DNA of 64,000 nt from Acidobacteriota bacterium (GTDB taxonomy: Bacteria > Acidobacteriota > Thermoanaerobaculia > Multivoradales > JAGPDF01). The stretch covers positions 1 through 64,000 of the forward strand of contig JACTMI010000029.1 of assembly GCA_014584695.1 (NCBI GenBank), in the 5' to 3' direction. Below the pieces are notes generated by a model, which searched no databases, was not told where the DNA came from, and worked only from the letters and a program-made list of their open reading frames with translations. This document shows, piece by piece, positions 30,713-39,444 of this stretch (within the stretch, counting starts at the first letter, position 1; every line of letters begins with the position of its first letter). Position numbers and translations under genes: made by a program.

Positions 30713-30755
30713 CATCCTTGCATTTCTGGAGATAAGCTCCATAATTGCAAGGATG
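30713..30755. promoter_or_regulatory. Nested palindrome overlapping the start codon of the DUF4143 ATPase
   Basis: CATCCTTGCA (30713-30722) pairs with TGCAAGGATG (30746-30755), and between them TGGAG pairs with CTCCA around GATAAG. The right arm contains the ATG of the next gene. It is the only AT-rich patch nearby. A protein bound here, or the RNA hairpin, would block both transcription and translation. Confidence 0.7.
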
Positions 30756-31919
30756 ATTCGCCGCCGGCTCCTCCCCTTGCTCACCACCGCGCTGGCCGAG
30801 AGTCCGGCCGTGGCGCTGCTCGGGCCGCGCCAGGCGGGCAAGACCACGCTGGCCCTCGAAGTGGCCGGGACCCGGCCTTCGGTCTATCTCGATCTCGAGT
30901 CGGAGGCCGACCGCGCGAAGCTCTCGGAGCCCGAGCTCTACCTGCCGCGGCACGAGGACGAGCTGGTCGTCCTCGACGAGATCCAGCGCGCGCCGCAGCT
31001 CTTCCGGAGCCTGCGGGGACTCATCGACGCGGGCCGTCGGCGAGGGCGCGGGCAGGGGCGCTTCCTCGTCCTCGGTTCGGCGTCGATCGACTTGCTGGCG
31101 CAGTCGAGCGAGTCGCTCGCGGGGCGCATTCGCTACCTCGAGCTCGCGCCGGTCGATGCCGGCGAGGCGGGTGCCGCGCGTCTCGACGCGCTCTGGCTGC
31201 GCGGCGGGTTTCCCGAGAGCCTGCTCGCCGCTTCCGACGGGCGGAGCCTGCGCTGGCGGACGGATTTCGTCCGGACCTACCTCGAGCGCGACATCCCGCA
31301 GCTCGGTCCGCGCATCCCGGCCGAGACGCTGCGGCGCTTCTGGACGATGCTCGCGCACCAGCAGGGGGGCCTGCTCAACGCCGCGGCGCTCGCGCGCTCG
31401 CTCGCCGTGGACGGCAAGACGGTCGCCTCCTACCTCGACCTGCTGGTCGACCTGCTGCTCGTCCGCCGCCTCGCTCCCTGGCACGGCAACGTGCGCAAGC
31501 GCCTGGTCAAGTCGCCGAAGGTCTACGTGCGCGACAGTGGCATCGTGCACGCGCTGCTCGGCATCGGCGACCGCGAGGCGCTGCTCGCGCACCCGGTGGC
31601 CGGGGGGAGCTGGGAGGGCCTGGCGATCGAGTCGCTGATCGCCGCCGCGCCGGACGGCGCCGAGGCGTCCTTCTTCCGCACCGCGGCCGGCGCCGAGATC
31701 GACCTCGTGCTCGAGCTCCCCGGCCGGCGCCGGCCCTGGGTGATCGAGATCAAGCGCGGGCTCGCGCCGCGGCTCGAACGGGGATTCCACCTGGCCTGCG
31801 AAACCGTCCGGCCGGAGCGGCGCCTGGTGGTGTACGGCGGCGCCGAGCGCTTCCCGCTCGCCGAGGGCGTCGAAGCGCTCGCGCTCCCCGACCTCTGCGC
31901 CGAGCTCGCCGCGGGCTGA
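30753..31919 (+). CDS. AAA_14/DUF4143 ATPase
   Basis: The 388-residue protein has Walker A GPRQAGKTTLALEV (about 28-41), Walker B-like LVVLDEIQRAPQLFRSLRG and sensor FLVLGSASIDLL. A central winged helix follows (LNAAALARSLAVDGKTVASYLDLL), then the DUF4143 domain (LVKSPKVYVRDSGIVHALLGI) with a PD-(D/E)xK-like end (EIDLVLELPGRRRPWVIEIKRG). The layout and length are those of the widespread family. Its role is unclear, with links to TA and mobile regions. The start lies in a palindrome. Confidence 0.9.
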   Translation: MIRRRLLPLLTTALAESPAVALLGPRQAGKTTLALEVAGTRPSVYLDLESEADRAKLSEPELYLPRHEDELVVLDEIQRAPQLFRSLRGLIDAGRRRGRGQGRFLVLGSASIDLLAQSSESLAGRIRYLELAPVDAGEAGAARLDALWLRGGFPESLLAASDGRSLRWRTDFVRTYLERDIPQLGPRIPAETLRRFWTMLAHQQGGLLNAAALARSLAVDGKTVASYLDLLVDLLLVRRLAPWHGNVRKRLVKSPKVYVRDSGIVHALLGIGDREALLAHPVAGGSWEGLAIESLIAAAPDGAEASFFRTAAGAEIDLVLELPGRRRPWVIEIKRGLAPRLERGFHLACETVRPERRLVVYGGAERFPLAEGVEALALPDLCAELAAG

Positions 31920-31977
31920 GCAGTGATCTGGTACCGGACCGCCTACCGCTCGGTGGGGTATGGAGCCCCGGCAAGGC

Positions 31978-32083
31978 GCTCGCGCTCGCGACGGCCGAGG
32001 GCGACGTGGCGATTCGGGACTTCTACGACGTCGACTTCGGCGTGTGTGGCGCGCGGCTGATCGAAATCTGGCGCCAGGTCTGA
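31978..32083 (+). pseudogene. Possible C-terminal relic of an AbiEii-like nucleotidyltransferase
   Basis: ALALATAEGDVAIRDFYDVDFGV ends in a stop at 32083. The VAIRDFYDxDF pattern recalls the C-terminal part of AbiEii-type toxin nucleotidyltransferases. No start or N-terminal domain is present. The match is short, so this is tentative. Confidence 0.35.
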
Positions 32084-32093
32084 GACGAACGGC

Positions 32094-32723
32094 ATGCGGC
32101 TAGCCAACACTCACTCTGCGCGGACAAATCGGATCCGGCTGGGCCGGGGGGAATCGGCGGATTCTTGGGCGGCGATCGAGGGCGACCGCGGTCGCTCCGC
32201 GGCGGTGGGCTGGCCGCGGGTGGCGCGGCGGGTGGCGCTGGTGCTGGTCGCGGGGCTGGCGCTCGGCTGCGCGGCGGAGCTGCGGGGCGCGCGCTGCCTG
32301 CGGGTGATCGATGGCGACTCGCTGGTGCTGCGGATCGACGGCGAGCGCGTCGAGTGCCGGCTGCTGGGGATCGACGCGCCGGAGCGCTCCCAGCCCTTCA
32401 GCCGCGCCGCCTCACGGCACCTGGAATCGCTGGTCCTGGGAGTGCCGCTCGAGGTCGAGATCACCGGCCGCGACGGCTTCGGCCGCGCGCTGGTGCGGCT
32501 GCGCCGCGGCGAGCTGGACGTCAACCTCGAGATGGTCCGCCAGGGCTACGCCTGGCACTTCACCGGCTATTCGAGCGACCGGGAGCTGGCGCGGGCCGAA
32601 GCGGCGGCGCGCGCGGACCGCCGCGGCCTCTGGCGGGATCCCGCGCCGGTGCCGCCCTGGGAGCATCGCCGCGCCGCCCGGCCGCCGACCGGGCGAGCGA
32701 CACCGCGCCCCGGCGGCGGCTAG
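32094..32723 (+). CDS. Thermonuclease (SNase-like) exported protein
   Basis: The SNase fold is clear: CLRVIDGDSLVLRIDGERVECRLLGIDAPE carries the first strands and the catalytic Arg/Asp region. DGFGRALVRLRRGELDVNLEMVRQGYAW and ARADRRGLWRDP follow, with the usual closing helix and W. A hydrophobic stretch RVALVLVAGLALGCAAE with a possible lipobox LALGC suggests export as a lipoprotein. GTG 32205 would place this signal at the N-terminus; the longer ATG form (32094) adds 37 residues. It would cut phosphodiesters in DNA or RNA outside the cytoplasm. Confidence 0.8.
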   Translation: MRLANTHSARTNRIRLGRGESADSWAAIEGDRGRSAAVGWPRVARRVALVLVAGLALGCAAELRGARCLRVIDGDSLVLRIDGERVECRLLGIDAPERSQPFSRAASRHLESLVLGVPLEVEITGRDGFGRALVRLRRGELDVNLEMVRQGYAWHFTGYSSDRELARAEAAARADRRGLWRDPAPVPPWEHRRAARPPTGRATPRPGGG

Positions 32724-32805
32724 CGGGGCTCGGGGCAAGGCCGGCGCCGCGATCGCTTCGTCGGCGGGCGAAGCGACGGCGGCGCGGAGGCGCTACGCTT
32801 GCGGC

Positions 32806-33276
32806 ATGACGACCCGCAACCACACCTACGACGCCCGCCTGGTCTGGCAGGGCAACCGCGGCGACGGCACCGCGCGCTACGCCGGCTACGGCCGCGACTA
32901 CCGAGTCACCTTCGACGGCAAGCCCGGGATCGACGGCTCGGCGGACCCCGCGTTTCGCGGCGACGCCGCCAAGCTCAACCCGGAGGAGCTGCTGGTCGCG
33001 GCGCTCTCGGCCTGCCACATGCTCACCTACCTGGCGCTGTGCGCGCGCGCGCGCCTTCGCGTCGTCGCCTACGAAGATCACGCGAGCGGCGTGATGGTCG
33101 AGGACGGCCGCGGCGGCGGCCGCTTCGAGTCGGTCGAGCTCCGGCCCCGAGTCGTGGTCGCCGACCCGAGCGAGATCGCGCCCGCGCGCGAGCTGCACGA
33201 GCGGGCGCACGAGCTCTGCTTCATCGCCGCCTCGTGCAACTTCCCGGTCCGCCACGGCGCGGAGGTGACCGCTTGA
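32806..33276 (+). CDS. OsmC-family peroxiredoxin
   Basis: The 156-residue protein has the OsmC/Ohr pattern: YDARLVWQGNRGDGTARYAGYGRDYRVTF-type opening strands, NPEELLVAALSACHML with the first reactive Cys, and CFIAASCNFPVRHGAEV with the second. These Cys pairs reduce organic or fatty acid peroxides in the cytoplasm. The ATG at 32806 precedes the first strand directly. Single gene. Confidence 0.9.
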   Translation: MTTRNHTYDARLVWQGNRGDGTARYAGYGRDYRVTFDGKPGIDGSADPAFRGDAAKLNPEELLVAALSACHMLTYLALCARARLRVVAYEDHASGVMVEDGRGGGRFESVELRPRVVVADPSEIAPARELHERAHELCFIAASCNFPVRHGAEVTA

Positions 33277-33575
33277 GCGACCTCGCGATCGATCTGGACC
33301 ACCGGCCCGGGGGAAAGCGGAGAGGCTGCCGATAGGGGCGAGCCGACCCGCGGCGGTGCTGGCCTTTCCGCTCGCGCGGGCGTCGGGCAGGGAGCCGCAT
33401 GGCTGTTGCGCGCGGTGGTGGGGGCCGGCCCTGTACTTTCTCGTCATCGGAATCGAGCCTCCGCGCGAGCTCAGCGCCTCGAATTTCGTCTCCTACTCCA
33501 GACCGAGTGTCGTGATTCGGGAGGAGCGAAATGGAGAACGGGTCCGTGGCATCGGCGGGTGCGGAGATTGCGAAT
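33277..33575. other. Intergenic stretch without a recognisable gene
   Basis: The ~300 bp between OsmC and the RelE operator hold no open frame with family resemblance, no repeat-family core and no clear hairpin. GC falls only towards the operator. Confidence 0.6.
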
Positions 33576-33592
33576 ATACGCAATCTGCGTAT
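33576..33592. promoter_or_regulatory. Palindromic operator of the RelE/XRE operon
   Basis: ATACGCA-ATC-TGCGTAT is a perfect 7-bp inverted repeat, 9 bp before the toxin ATG, in an AT-rich patch (GAATATACGC, TATAGTATT). Position and form suit autorepression by the XRE antitoxin (inference). Confidence 0.7.
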
Positions 33593-33601
33593 AGTATTCA
33601 G

Positions 33602-33943
33602 ATGAAGGCGGTACTGGTCGAGCTGCCCGCCTTCGCGCGGCATCGGGCGCGGTACCTGGACGAGGAGGCCTTTCGCCGGCTGCAGATGCTCCTCGTGGCG
33701 CACCCGGAGGCGGGGGTCGTGATTCCTGGCACTGGGGGCGTGCGCAAGTTGCGATTCGGCGACGAGTGTCGCTCGCGCGGGAAGCGTGGAGGGCTGCGGG
33801 TCGTGTATTTCTGGTGGCGCGAGGGGTCGCAGATCTGGCTGTTCACGCTCTATGACAAGGATGAGATGGTCGATTTGACGCCCGAGCAACGAGGCCTGCT
33901 CCGGCGGCTGCTCCAGAGAGAGCTCGAAGCGAGGAGAGGGTGA
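33602..33943 (+). CDS. RelE/HigB-family toxin
   Basis: The 113-residue protein (VELPAFARHRARYLDEEAF, GVVIPGTGGVRKLRFGDE, GLRVVYFWWREGSQIWLFTLY, then KDEMVDLTPEQRGLLRRLL) matches the RelE-like group with KLRF, RVVYFW and LYDKDE strands. Its length is normal. The stop overlaps the antitoxin ATG (ATGA). Known relatives cut mRNA at the ribosome. With its operator and antitoxin intact, this looks like a working TA operon. Confidence 0.9.
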   Translation: MKAVLVELPAFARHRARYLDEEAFRRLQMLLVAHPEAGVVIPGTGGVRKLRFGDECRSRGKRGGLRVVYFWWREGSQIWLFTLYDKDEMVDLTPEQRGLLRRLLQRELEARRG

Positions 33944-34290
33944 TGGCGAAGCCCGGGCGAGGGTCGTCGAGGACAAGGGCGAAGAGGGACCTCTTCGGAG
34001 AGATCGCTGAGGGCGTCACGGCGCTCGCGGAGGAGCGCGCGGGGCGCCGGACGCTGCGGTCGCACCCGATGGCGTTCCGCCCGGCGCCGCCGGTCGCTCC
34101 CGAGGAGCTGATCCAGCTGCGCGAGCGGCTCGACGTTTCGCGCGCGCTCTTCGCGGCATGCCTGCGAACCAACGTGCGCACGCTCGAGAACTGGGAGCAG
34201 GGGCGGGCACGGCCGAACGCGCAAGCGGCGCTGCTGATCCATCTCGTCCGGCGCTATCCCGACACGGTGCGGCGGCTCGCCGACCTCTGA
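33943..34290 (+). CDS. XRE-family antitoxin
   Basis: The 115-residue protein has an N-terminal toxin-binding part (RDLFGEIAEGVTALAEER) and a C-terminal helix-turn-helix (LRERLDVSRALFAACLRTNV, then TLENWEQGRARPN), the order usual in this HigA-like group. The ATG overlaps the toxin stop. It should neutralise the toxin and repress through the upstream palindrome. A hairpin follows 13 bp after the stop. Confidence 0.9.
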   Translation: MAKPGRGSSRTRAKRDLFGEIAEGVTALAEERAGRRTLRSHPMAFRPAPPVAPEELIQLRERLDVSRALFAACLRTNVRTLENWEQGRARPNAQAALLIHLVRRYPDTVRRLADL

Positions 34291-34303
34291 CGGTGAAGGA
34301 CCG

Positions 34304-34326
34304 GGGAGCCGAAGCTCGGGGCTCCC
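34304..34326. terminator. Hairpin after the RelE/XRE operon
   Basis: GGGAGCC (34304-34310) pairs with GGCTCCC (34320-34326) around a 9-bp loop. There is no T run, so termination is only probable. A second perfect palindrome, TCACCCGCGCGGGTGA, follows at 34328-34343. Confidence 0.5.
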
Positions 34327-34489
34327 GTCACCCGCGCGGGTGAAGCTCGAGAGGGAGCGACGAATGCCGCTGGCTGCGGCGTCCTGGCCCCGAGCGCCGC
34401 GGCACCGCGCCGGGGGATGGCCCCTGGCGGGGCCGGATTGCGCGCAATGGGGTGGGCCGGAGATTCATCCGGCCGATTCGGAGGCTTCC

Positions 34490-36031
34490 GTGCGCGCTCA
34501 CCGCAATTCGCTGGTTTCTGTCGTTGCCGTCGCTCCGGTCATCCGGATGTTCCTGGTCGCGGCGCTCCTCGGGGCGCTCGCCGCGCTGCTCGCCCCCGGC
34601 CGCGCCGCCGGGGCGGTCTACGTCATCACCACGCTCGCCGAGGACAACCTCGCCAACGGCAACTGCACCCTGCGCGAGGCGCTGCTCACGGCCGCGACCG
34701 ACTCGACGCACGACCAGTGCATCGGCGACGTCGGGCCGGACACGATCGTGCTCGCGATCCCCGGCACTTACGAGCTCGACGACGGCACGGTCTCGAGCGC
34801 CACGCGCCAGCTCACCGTGCGCGGCGCCGCGGGGCAACCGGCCTCCGCCTACGTCGTCGACATGGGCGAGGCGAACCGCTTCCTCTCCGTCGGTTTCGAC
34901 TCCGACCTGACGCTCGAGAACCTGACGCTCACGCGCGGGCTCGGCGGCACGCACGGCGGGGCGCTACTGGTCGAGAACTCGAGCCTGACGCTGCGTGGCG
35001 TGACGATCGCGCAGAGCCGGGCGGGCAACGGCGGGGGTCTCTCGTTTCGCACCAACGTCGACCATCACCTCGAGATCGTCGGCTCGACCTTCGAGGGCAA
35101 CGGCGCCGGGGGTGGCCAGGTGCACGGCGGCGGCGTGGACGCCGACTTCCAGGGCGCCGGCAGCGCCCGCATCCTCGCGTCGCGCTTCGTCGACAACTGG
35201 ATCGATTCGATGAGCGGCAGCTTCGCGCGCAAGGGGGCCGGCCTGTCGCTGCGCTCCTTCGGCGGCGGCGCGGTCGAGCTGCGGCACCTCGACTTCGTCG
35301 GCAACGTCATCGCGGCGCCCTCCTTCGCGGCCGGCGCCGGGGCGGCGCTCCACGTGAACTCGACCGCGGACTTCCTGTTCGAGGACGCGCGCTTCCTCGG
35401 CAACGGCTACCAGGTCACCGGCGTCTCGAGCGGGCCGGCGGCGCTCGAGCTCCAGGTCAATACGCCCGCGGCGACGGTGCGGCGCCTCCGCCTGCTCGAC
35501 AACTCCGCCGGCACGGGCAACGATCAGGCCGTGCTCCACGCGACGAACGAGACGGAGATGGTGGTCTCGGACGTCCTGGTCGGCAACGGCGGCGGCACCG
35601 GGCTCTTCCTGGCGACCGCCGGGGGCGCCAGCCTGACCGCCGGCAACCTGACCGTCGCCGGCCACCCCGGCTCGGGCCTGCGGCTGAGCGAGTCGGGCGG
35701 CACGCTGCGGGTCGAGAGCTCGATCCTGTTCGGCAACGGCACCGTCACCGGGACCAACGTCCAGCTCTTCAGCGGCACGCCCGAGGTGGCGGGCGACAAC
35801 CTGGTGGGCATCGATCCGCTGTTCGTCGCCGCGGCGGCCGGCGATTTCCGCCTCGGCGCGGGCTCGATCGCCGCCGACGCCGCGGCCCCGGTCCTGTCCG
35901 CCGTCGGCCCCTTCGACGCCGCGCACGGCCCGCGCATCCTGGGCCCGGGTCTCGACCTGGGCGCGCTCGAGCGCGGCGCCCTCTTCGCCGACGACTTCGA
36001 GCGCGGCGACCTCCTGGCCTGGGGCCCTTGA
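34490..36031 (+). CDS. Secreted right-handed beta-helix protein with CSLREA-like domain
   Basis: After a signal peptide (MFLVAALLGALAALLAPGRA region) the protein begins VYVITTLAEDNLANGNCTLREAL, the CSLREA-type opening. Repeating beta-helix rungs follow (LENLTLTRGLGGTHGGALLV, LEIVGSTFEGNG, RLLDNSAGTGNDQAVLH). It ends LFADDFERGDLLAWGP, a C-terminal motif common in secreted acidobacterial proteins. Likely an extracellular or surface adhesin or polysaccharide-binding protein. The GTG at 34490 has a good GGAGG site; ATG 34547 is possible. 513 residues. Confidence 0.8.
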   Translation: MRAHRNSLVSVVAVAPVIRMFLVAALLGALAALLAPGRAAGAVYVITTLAEDNLANGNCTLREALLTAATDSTHDQCIGDVGPDTIVLAIPGTYELDDGTVSSATRQLTVRGAAGQPASAYVVDMGEANRFLSVGFDSDLTLENLTLTRGLGGTHGGALLVENSSLTLRGVTIAQSRAGNGGGLSFRTNVDHHLEIVGSTFEGNGAGGGQVHGGGVDADFQGAGSARILASRFVDNWIDSMSGSFARKGAGLSLRSFGGGAVELRHLDFVGNVIAAPSFAAGAGAALHVNSTADFLFEDARFLGNGYQVTGVSSGPAALELQVNTPAATVRRLRLLDNSAGTGNDQAVLHATNETEMVVSDVLVGNGGGTGLFLATAGGASLTAGNLTVAGHPGSGLRLSESGGTLRVESSILFGNGTVTGTNVQLFSGTPEVAGDNLVGIDPLFVAAAAGDFRLGAGSIAADAAAPVLSAVGPFDAAHGPRILGPGLDLGALERGALFADDFERGDLLAWGP

Positions 36032-36101
36032 CCGCTCGGGTCGGGGTCGTACTTGCGTGACCAGCGGTCGTTGAGGAAGGGCGCTTCGACCACCTCGCGG
36101 C
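36032..36101 (-). pseudogene. Fragment of a second kinase/TolB-propeller gene
   Basis: The minus strand reads VVEAPFLNDRWSRKYDPDPSG, matching VIEGPYLNYRWSRMYDLDPSG near the C-terminus of the kinase at 36796-39435. The DNA is over 80% identical by eye for ~66 bp. It joins the middle of the esterase gene that follows, marking an old recombination or deletion. Confidence 0.7.
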
Positions 36102-36767
36102 GAGCGCTACTGGAACGCCACCGACGCTTGCTGCGATGTCTTCGGCACGGGGCTCGACGACGTCGGCTACCTGGTCGATCTGGCCGACGCGATCGACGTC
36201 GAGGTCGGGATCGACCCGCGGCGCGTCGCCTTCGCCGGACACTCGAACGGCGGGTTCATGTCCTACGAGATGGCGTGCTCCGCCGCCGATCGGGTCGCGG
36301 CCGCGGCGAGCCTCGCGGGCGCGACCTGGCAGGATCCCGCGGACTGCGCCCCCTCGCGCCCCGTCCCGGTGCTCCAGATGCACGGCACCCTGGGCGACGT
36401 GGTCGCCTTCGAGGGTGGCGTGATCAACATCGTCTTCGAGCCGCACGCTGGAGCGCAGGGGACGATCGACCGGTGGGTGGACTACAACGGTTGCGTGGAC
36501 AGCTGGGTGGACCTCGGCACGTTCGACGCCGACTCGACGATCGCCGGGGACGAGACCTCGGTGGCCCGCTACGACGTGGGGTGCCAAGGGAGCGGCGCGG
36601 CGGAGCTCTGGGTGATCGACGGGGCGGGGCATGCGCCCACCGTCAACGAGAATTTCCGGACCCGCGTCCTCGACTGGATCGACGACGCGATCCACACGAT
36701 CTTCACCGATCGTTTCGAGGCGGAGGACTTCCGCGCCTGGACTCTCCAGGTGCCCGCCATTCCCTAG
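36102..36767 (+). pseudogene. 5'-truncated PHB-depolymerase-like esterase
   Basis: The frame opens directly with RYWNATDACCDVFGTGLDDVGYL and RVAFAGHSNGGFMSYEMAC, the middle of an LpqC/PHB-depolymerase-type alpha/beta hydrolase with nucleophile motif GHSNG. The catalytic Asp region (VLQMHGTLGDVV) and His region (DGAGHAPTV) follow. The C-terminus IFTDRFEAEDFRAW resembles the FExxD end motif. The signal peptide and first ~100 residues are missing; a stop at 36072 and the kinase fragment occupy their place. Confidence 0.75.
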
Positions 36768-36795
36768 CGGATGGTGCCTGTCCCGATTCGGGCGG

Positions 36796-39435
36796 TCAGC
36801 GTGGGAGCGCGCCGAGCTCGGCGAACCAGTCGGTGACGACCTGGACGTTGCCTACCGCCGGGGTCTCGACCATCACGAAGCGCTCGCCGCTCGGGTCGAG
36901 GTCGTACATGCGCGACCAGCGGTAGTTGAGGTAGGGCCCCTCGATCACCTTGCGGCGGGCGGTGACGCGCAAGCGCGGCTCGGTCTCGATCGACGCGGCG
37001 ACGAGCGTCGCGTCCTCGAAGTAGTAGAGCGTCCGGCCGTCGGGGGACCAGACCGGGCTGTTGCCCCCTCGCGTCGAGATCTGGCTGCGCCCGCCCGGCG
37101 TCGGGAACGAGGTCACGTAGACCTCGTCGGAGCCCGAGTAGTCCGAGACGAAGGCGAGCCAGCGGCCGTCGTACGAGACGATCGGCGCCAGCTCGTTGTC
37201 GGGGCCCTCGAGCAGCGGCCGGATCGACGACAGATCGTCGAGATCGGTCATCACGCGCAGGTCCATGCCCTTGGCCGGGATCTCCTCGCGCAACACGAGA
37301 ACCCCTTGGCGCGTCCAGTCGGCGGTGCGCAGGTTGTTGTCGAAGTCGAGCAGCAGCTCCTCGGGGCGGCTCAAGTCCACCGGCCGCCGGTAGATGTCGA
37401 ACGAGTCGCCGCGCGCGCTCGCGAAGACGATCTCGTCGTCGGTCGGGCTCCAGTAGGGGTAGAAGCCGCTCTCGCTCATCAGCGTCGGCGTCTGGGTGTC
37501 GAGGTCGATCATCCAGATCGAGCTCTCGTCGGCGGCGACCAGCAGCCGCCGCCCATCGCGGGAGAAGCGCAGGTCGCTCAAGGTTCGGAACGGGACGGCG
37601 GCGGCGAGCAGCGGCTCGACCCGGCCGTCGAGCGTCACCGAGACCAGCCGCTGGCTGACGCCGGCGGGCGACGCCGGCAGGTAGGCGACCGTGCCGTCGG
37701 CCGCGACCGCGAGCTGCATCTCGCCCTGGTCGACCCAGACGCCCGGCAGGGCCGGCAAGGGCGCTCCGGCGATCTCGAGCCGGTCGAGGTCGAACGGCGC
37801 GACGAAGAGGTCGGCCCCCTGCGCGAAGAGCAGGTGCCCGGTCGGCAGGTAGATGGGGTTGGTGCCTTCGAGGCCGAGGTCTCTGACCGCGCGCGCGGCG
37901 AGGTCGAAGGCCATCAGCCGCCCGCGCTTGGTCGAGACCTGCGGCGTGTTGCAGAGCAGCGTCTCGCCGCCGGGCAGGAGGAGGGGATGGTCCAGCCGCG
38001 GGGCGCCGTCGGGGCTCAGGAGCTCGGCCTCACCGCCCTCGGCCCGGATCCGGAAGAGCTTTCCCTGCTGGGAGACGTAGAAGAAGCCGTCGGCGCCCCA
38101 GGAGAGGCCCTGGGGCGAGGCGGTCAAGCGGCCGACCTCCGTCGCCGGGCCTCCGCTCACGCGGATCTTGCGCAGGTCGGCGCCGATCATGAAGGCGATC
38201 CAAGTGCCGTCGGGGGAGAAGAGCGGGCGCCGCGCGCCGGTCGTGCCGTCGAGCCGGCGCGATTCAAAACGGTCGAGCGGGCGCAGGTGAATCCCCTGCT
38301 CGGCGCCGATGCCGCCGACGGTGACGACCGAGCGGGCGTCGGGCGAAAGAGCGATGTGGAGGCCGTCCCCCTGCCGGCGGCCTGCCTCGTTCGGCATATC
38401 GACCGCGAAGCGGAGCGTACGCTCCGGTGCCGGCGCCGCGCCGCCGCGGGGCCAGAGGAGAGCGCCGGCGGCGACCGCGAGGGCGGCCGCGGCGACGACC
38501 CAGGGCAGCCGGCTCGATCGCGGCGTCGCCGCTCCGGCGGCGCCGCGTGACGCGACACCTTCTGCGCCGGTGACCCGACCCGCGAGCGCGTCCTCGAGCG
38601 CGATGCGCGCCTCGCCGATGTCGCGCAGGCGGCGCTTGCGGTCGCGCTCGAGGCAGCGCTCGAGCAGGCGACGGATCGCGGCGGGGGTTGCGGGCGGCAG
38701 ATCCGAGAGGTCGATCGGCGCGCGCAGGACGTCGGCGAGGGTGTGCGAGACGGTCTCGCCGGCGAACATCCGCCGGCCGGTCAACATCTCGTGCAGCATC
38801 ACGCCGAACGACCAGACGTCCGAGCGGCGGTCGATCGCCTGGCCCGCCGCCTGCTCGGGCGCCATGTAGGCGGCGGTGCCGAGGATCAGGCCGGCGACCG
38901 TGCCGGCGGAGGTCAGCGTCGGCGAGCGGGCGATGTCGGCGCTCGAAGACGCTGCGTCGAGTCCCTTGGCGAGGCCGAAGTCGAGGACCTTGGCCTGGCC
39001 GTCGGCGGTCAGGCGGACGTTGCCCGGCTTGAGATCGCGATGGACGATGCCGCGCTCGTGCGCGGCCTCGAGCCCCTCGGCGATCTCGCGCGCGATGCGC
39101 AGCGCCTCGGCCACCGGCAGCGGACCGCGCTCGAGGCGCTTGGCGAGGTCCTCGCCCGGCACCAGCTCCATCGCCAGGAAGCGCACGCCGTCCGCCTCGT
39201 GCAGGCCGAAGATGCCGGCGACGTGCGGGTGATTGAGCGCGGCGAGCAGGCGCGCCTCGCGGTCGAAGCGCGCCAGCCGCTCGGGGTCTGCCGCCAGCCC
39301 CTCCGGCAGCATCTTGATCGCCACGTCGCGCCCGAGGCTGGTGTCGGCCGCCCGCCAGACGACGCCCATCCCCCCCTCGCCGATCGGCTCGACGAGGCGG
39401 TAGTGCTGAAGCTGCCGACCCGCGGCGAGAATCAC
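36796..39435 (-). CDS. Serine/threonine protein kinase with TolB/WD40-like propeller
   Basis: The 879-residue protein has a PknB-like kinase domain (about 10-280): GEGGMGVVWRA, VAIKMLPE, catalytic HRDLKPGNV, DFGLAK and the APE motif in GTAAYMAPEQ. A basic/Ala linker and a single membrane helix follow (about 308-330, LPWVVAAAALAVAAGALLW), then repeated PD40/TolB propeller blades (SPDARSVVTVGG, SPDGTWIAFMIG, YDGRWLAFVSDYSGSDEVYV). The kinase is cytoplasmic and the propeller periplasmic, so it likely senses an envelope signal. Acidobacteria carry many such proteins. A fragment of a close paralogue lies at 36032-36101. Confidence 0.95.
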   Translation of the reverse strand: MILAAGRQLQHYRLVEPIGEGGMGVVWRAADTSLGRDVAIKMLPEGLAADPERLARFDREARLLAALNHPHVAGIFGLHEADGVRFLAMELVPGEDLAKRLERGPLPVAEALRIAREIAEGLEAAHERGIVHRDLKPGNVRLTADGQAKVLDFGLAKGLDAASSSADIARSPTLTSAGTVAGLILGTAAYMAPEQAAGQAIDRRSDVWSFGVMLHEMLTGRRMFAGETVSHTLADVLRAPIDLSDLPPATPAAIRRLLERCLERDRKRRLRDIGEARIALEDALAGRVTGAEGVASRGAAGAATPRSSRLPWVVAAAALAVAAGALLWPRGGAAPAPERTLRFAVDMPNEAGRRQGDGLHIALSPDARSVVTVGGIGAEQGIHLRPLDRFESRRLDGTTGARRPLFSPDGTWIAFMIGADLRKIRVSGGPATEVGRLTASPQGLSWGADGFFYVSQQGKLFRIRAEGGEAELLSPDGAPRLDHPLLLPGGETLLCNTPQVSTKRGRLMAFDLAARAVRDLGLEGTNPIYLPTGHLLFAQGADLFVAPFDLDRLEIAGAPLPALPGVWVDQGEMQLAVAADGTVAYLPASPAGVSQRLVSVTLDGRVEPLLAAAVPFRTLSDLRFSRDGRRLLVAADESSIWMIDLDTQTPTLMSESGFYPYWSPTDDEIVFASARGDSFDIYRRPVDLSRPEELLLDFDNNLRTADWTRQGVLVLREEIPAKGMDLRVMTDLDDLSSIRPLLEGPDNELAPIVSYDGRWLAFVSDYSGSDEVYVTSFPTPGGRSQISTRGGNSPVWSPDGRTLYYFEDATLVAASIETEPRLRVTARRKVIEGPYLNYRWSRMYDLDPSGERFVMVETPAVGNVQVVTDWFAELGALPR

Positions 39436-39444
39436 CGCGGCATC

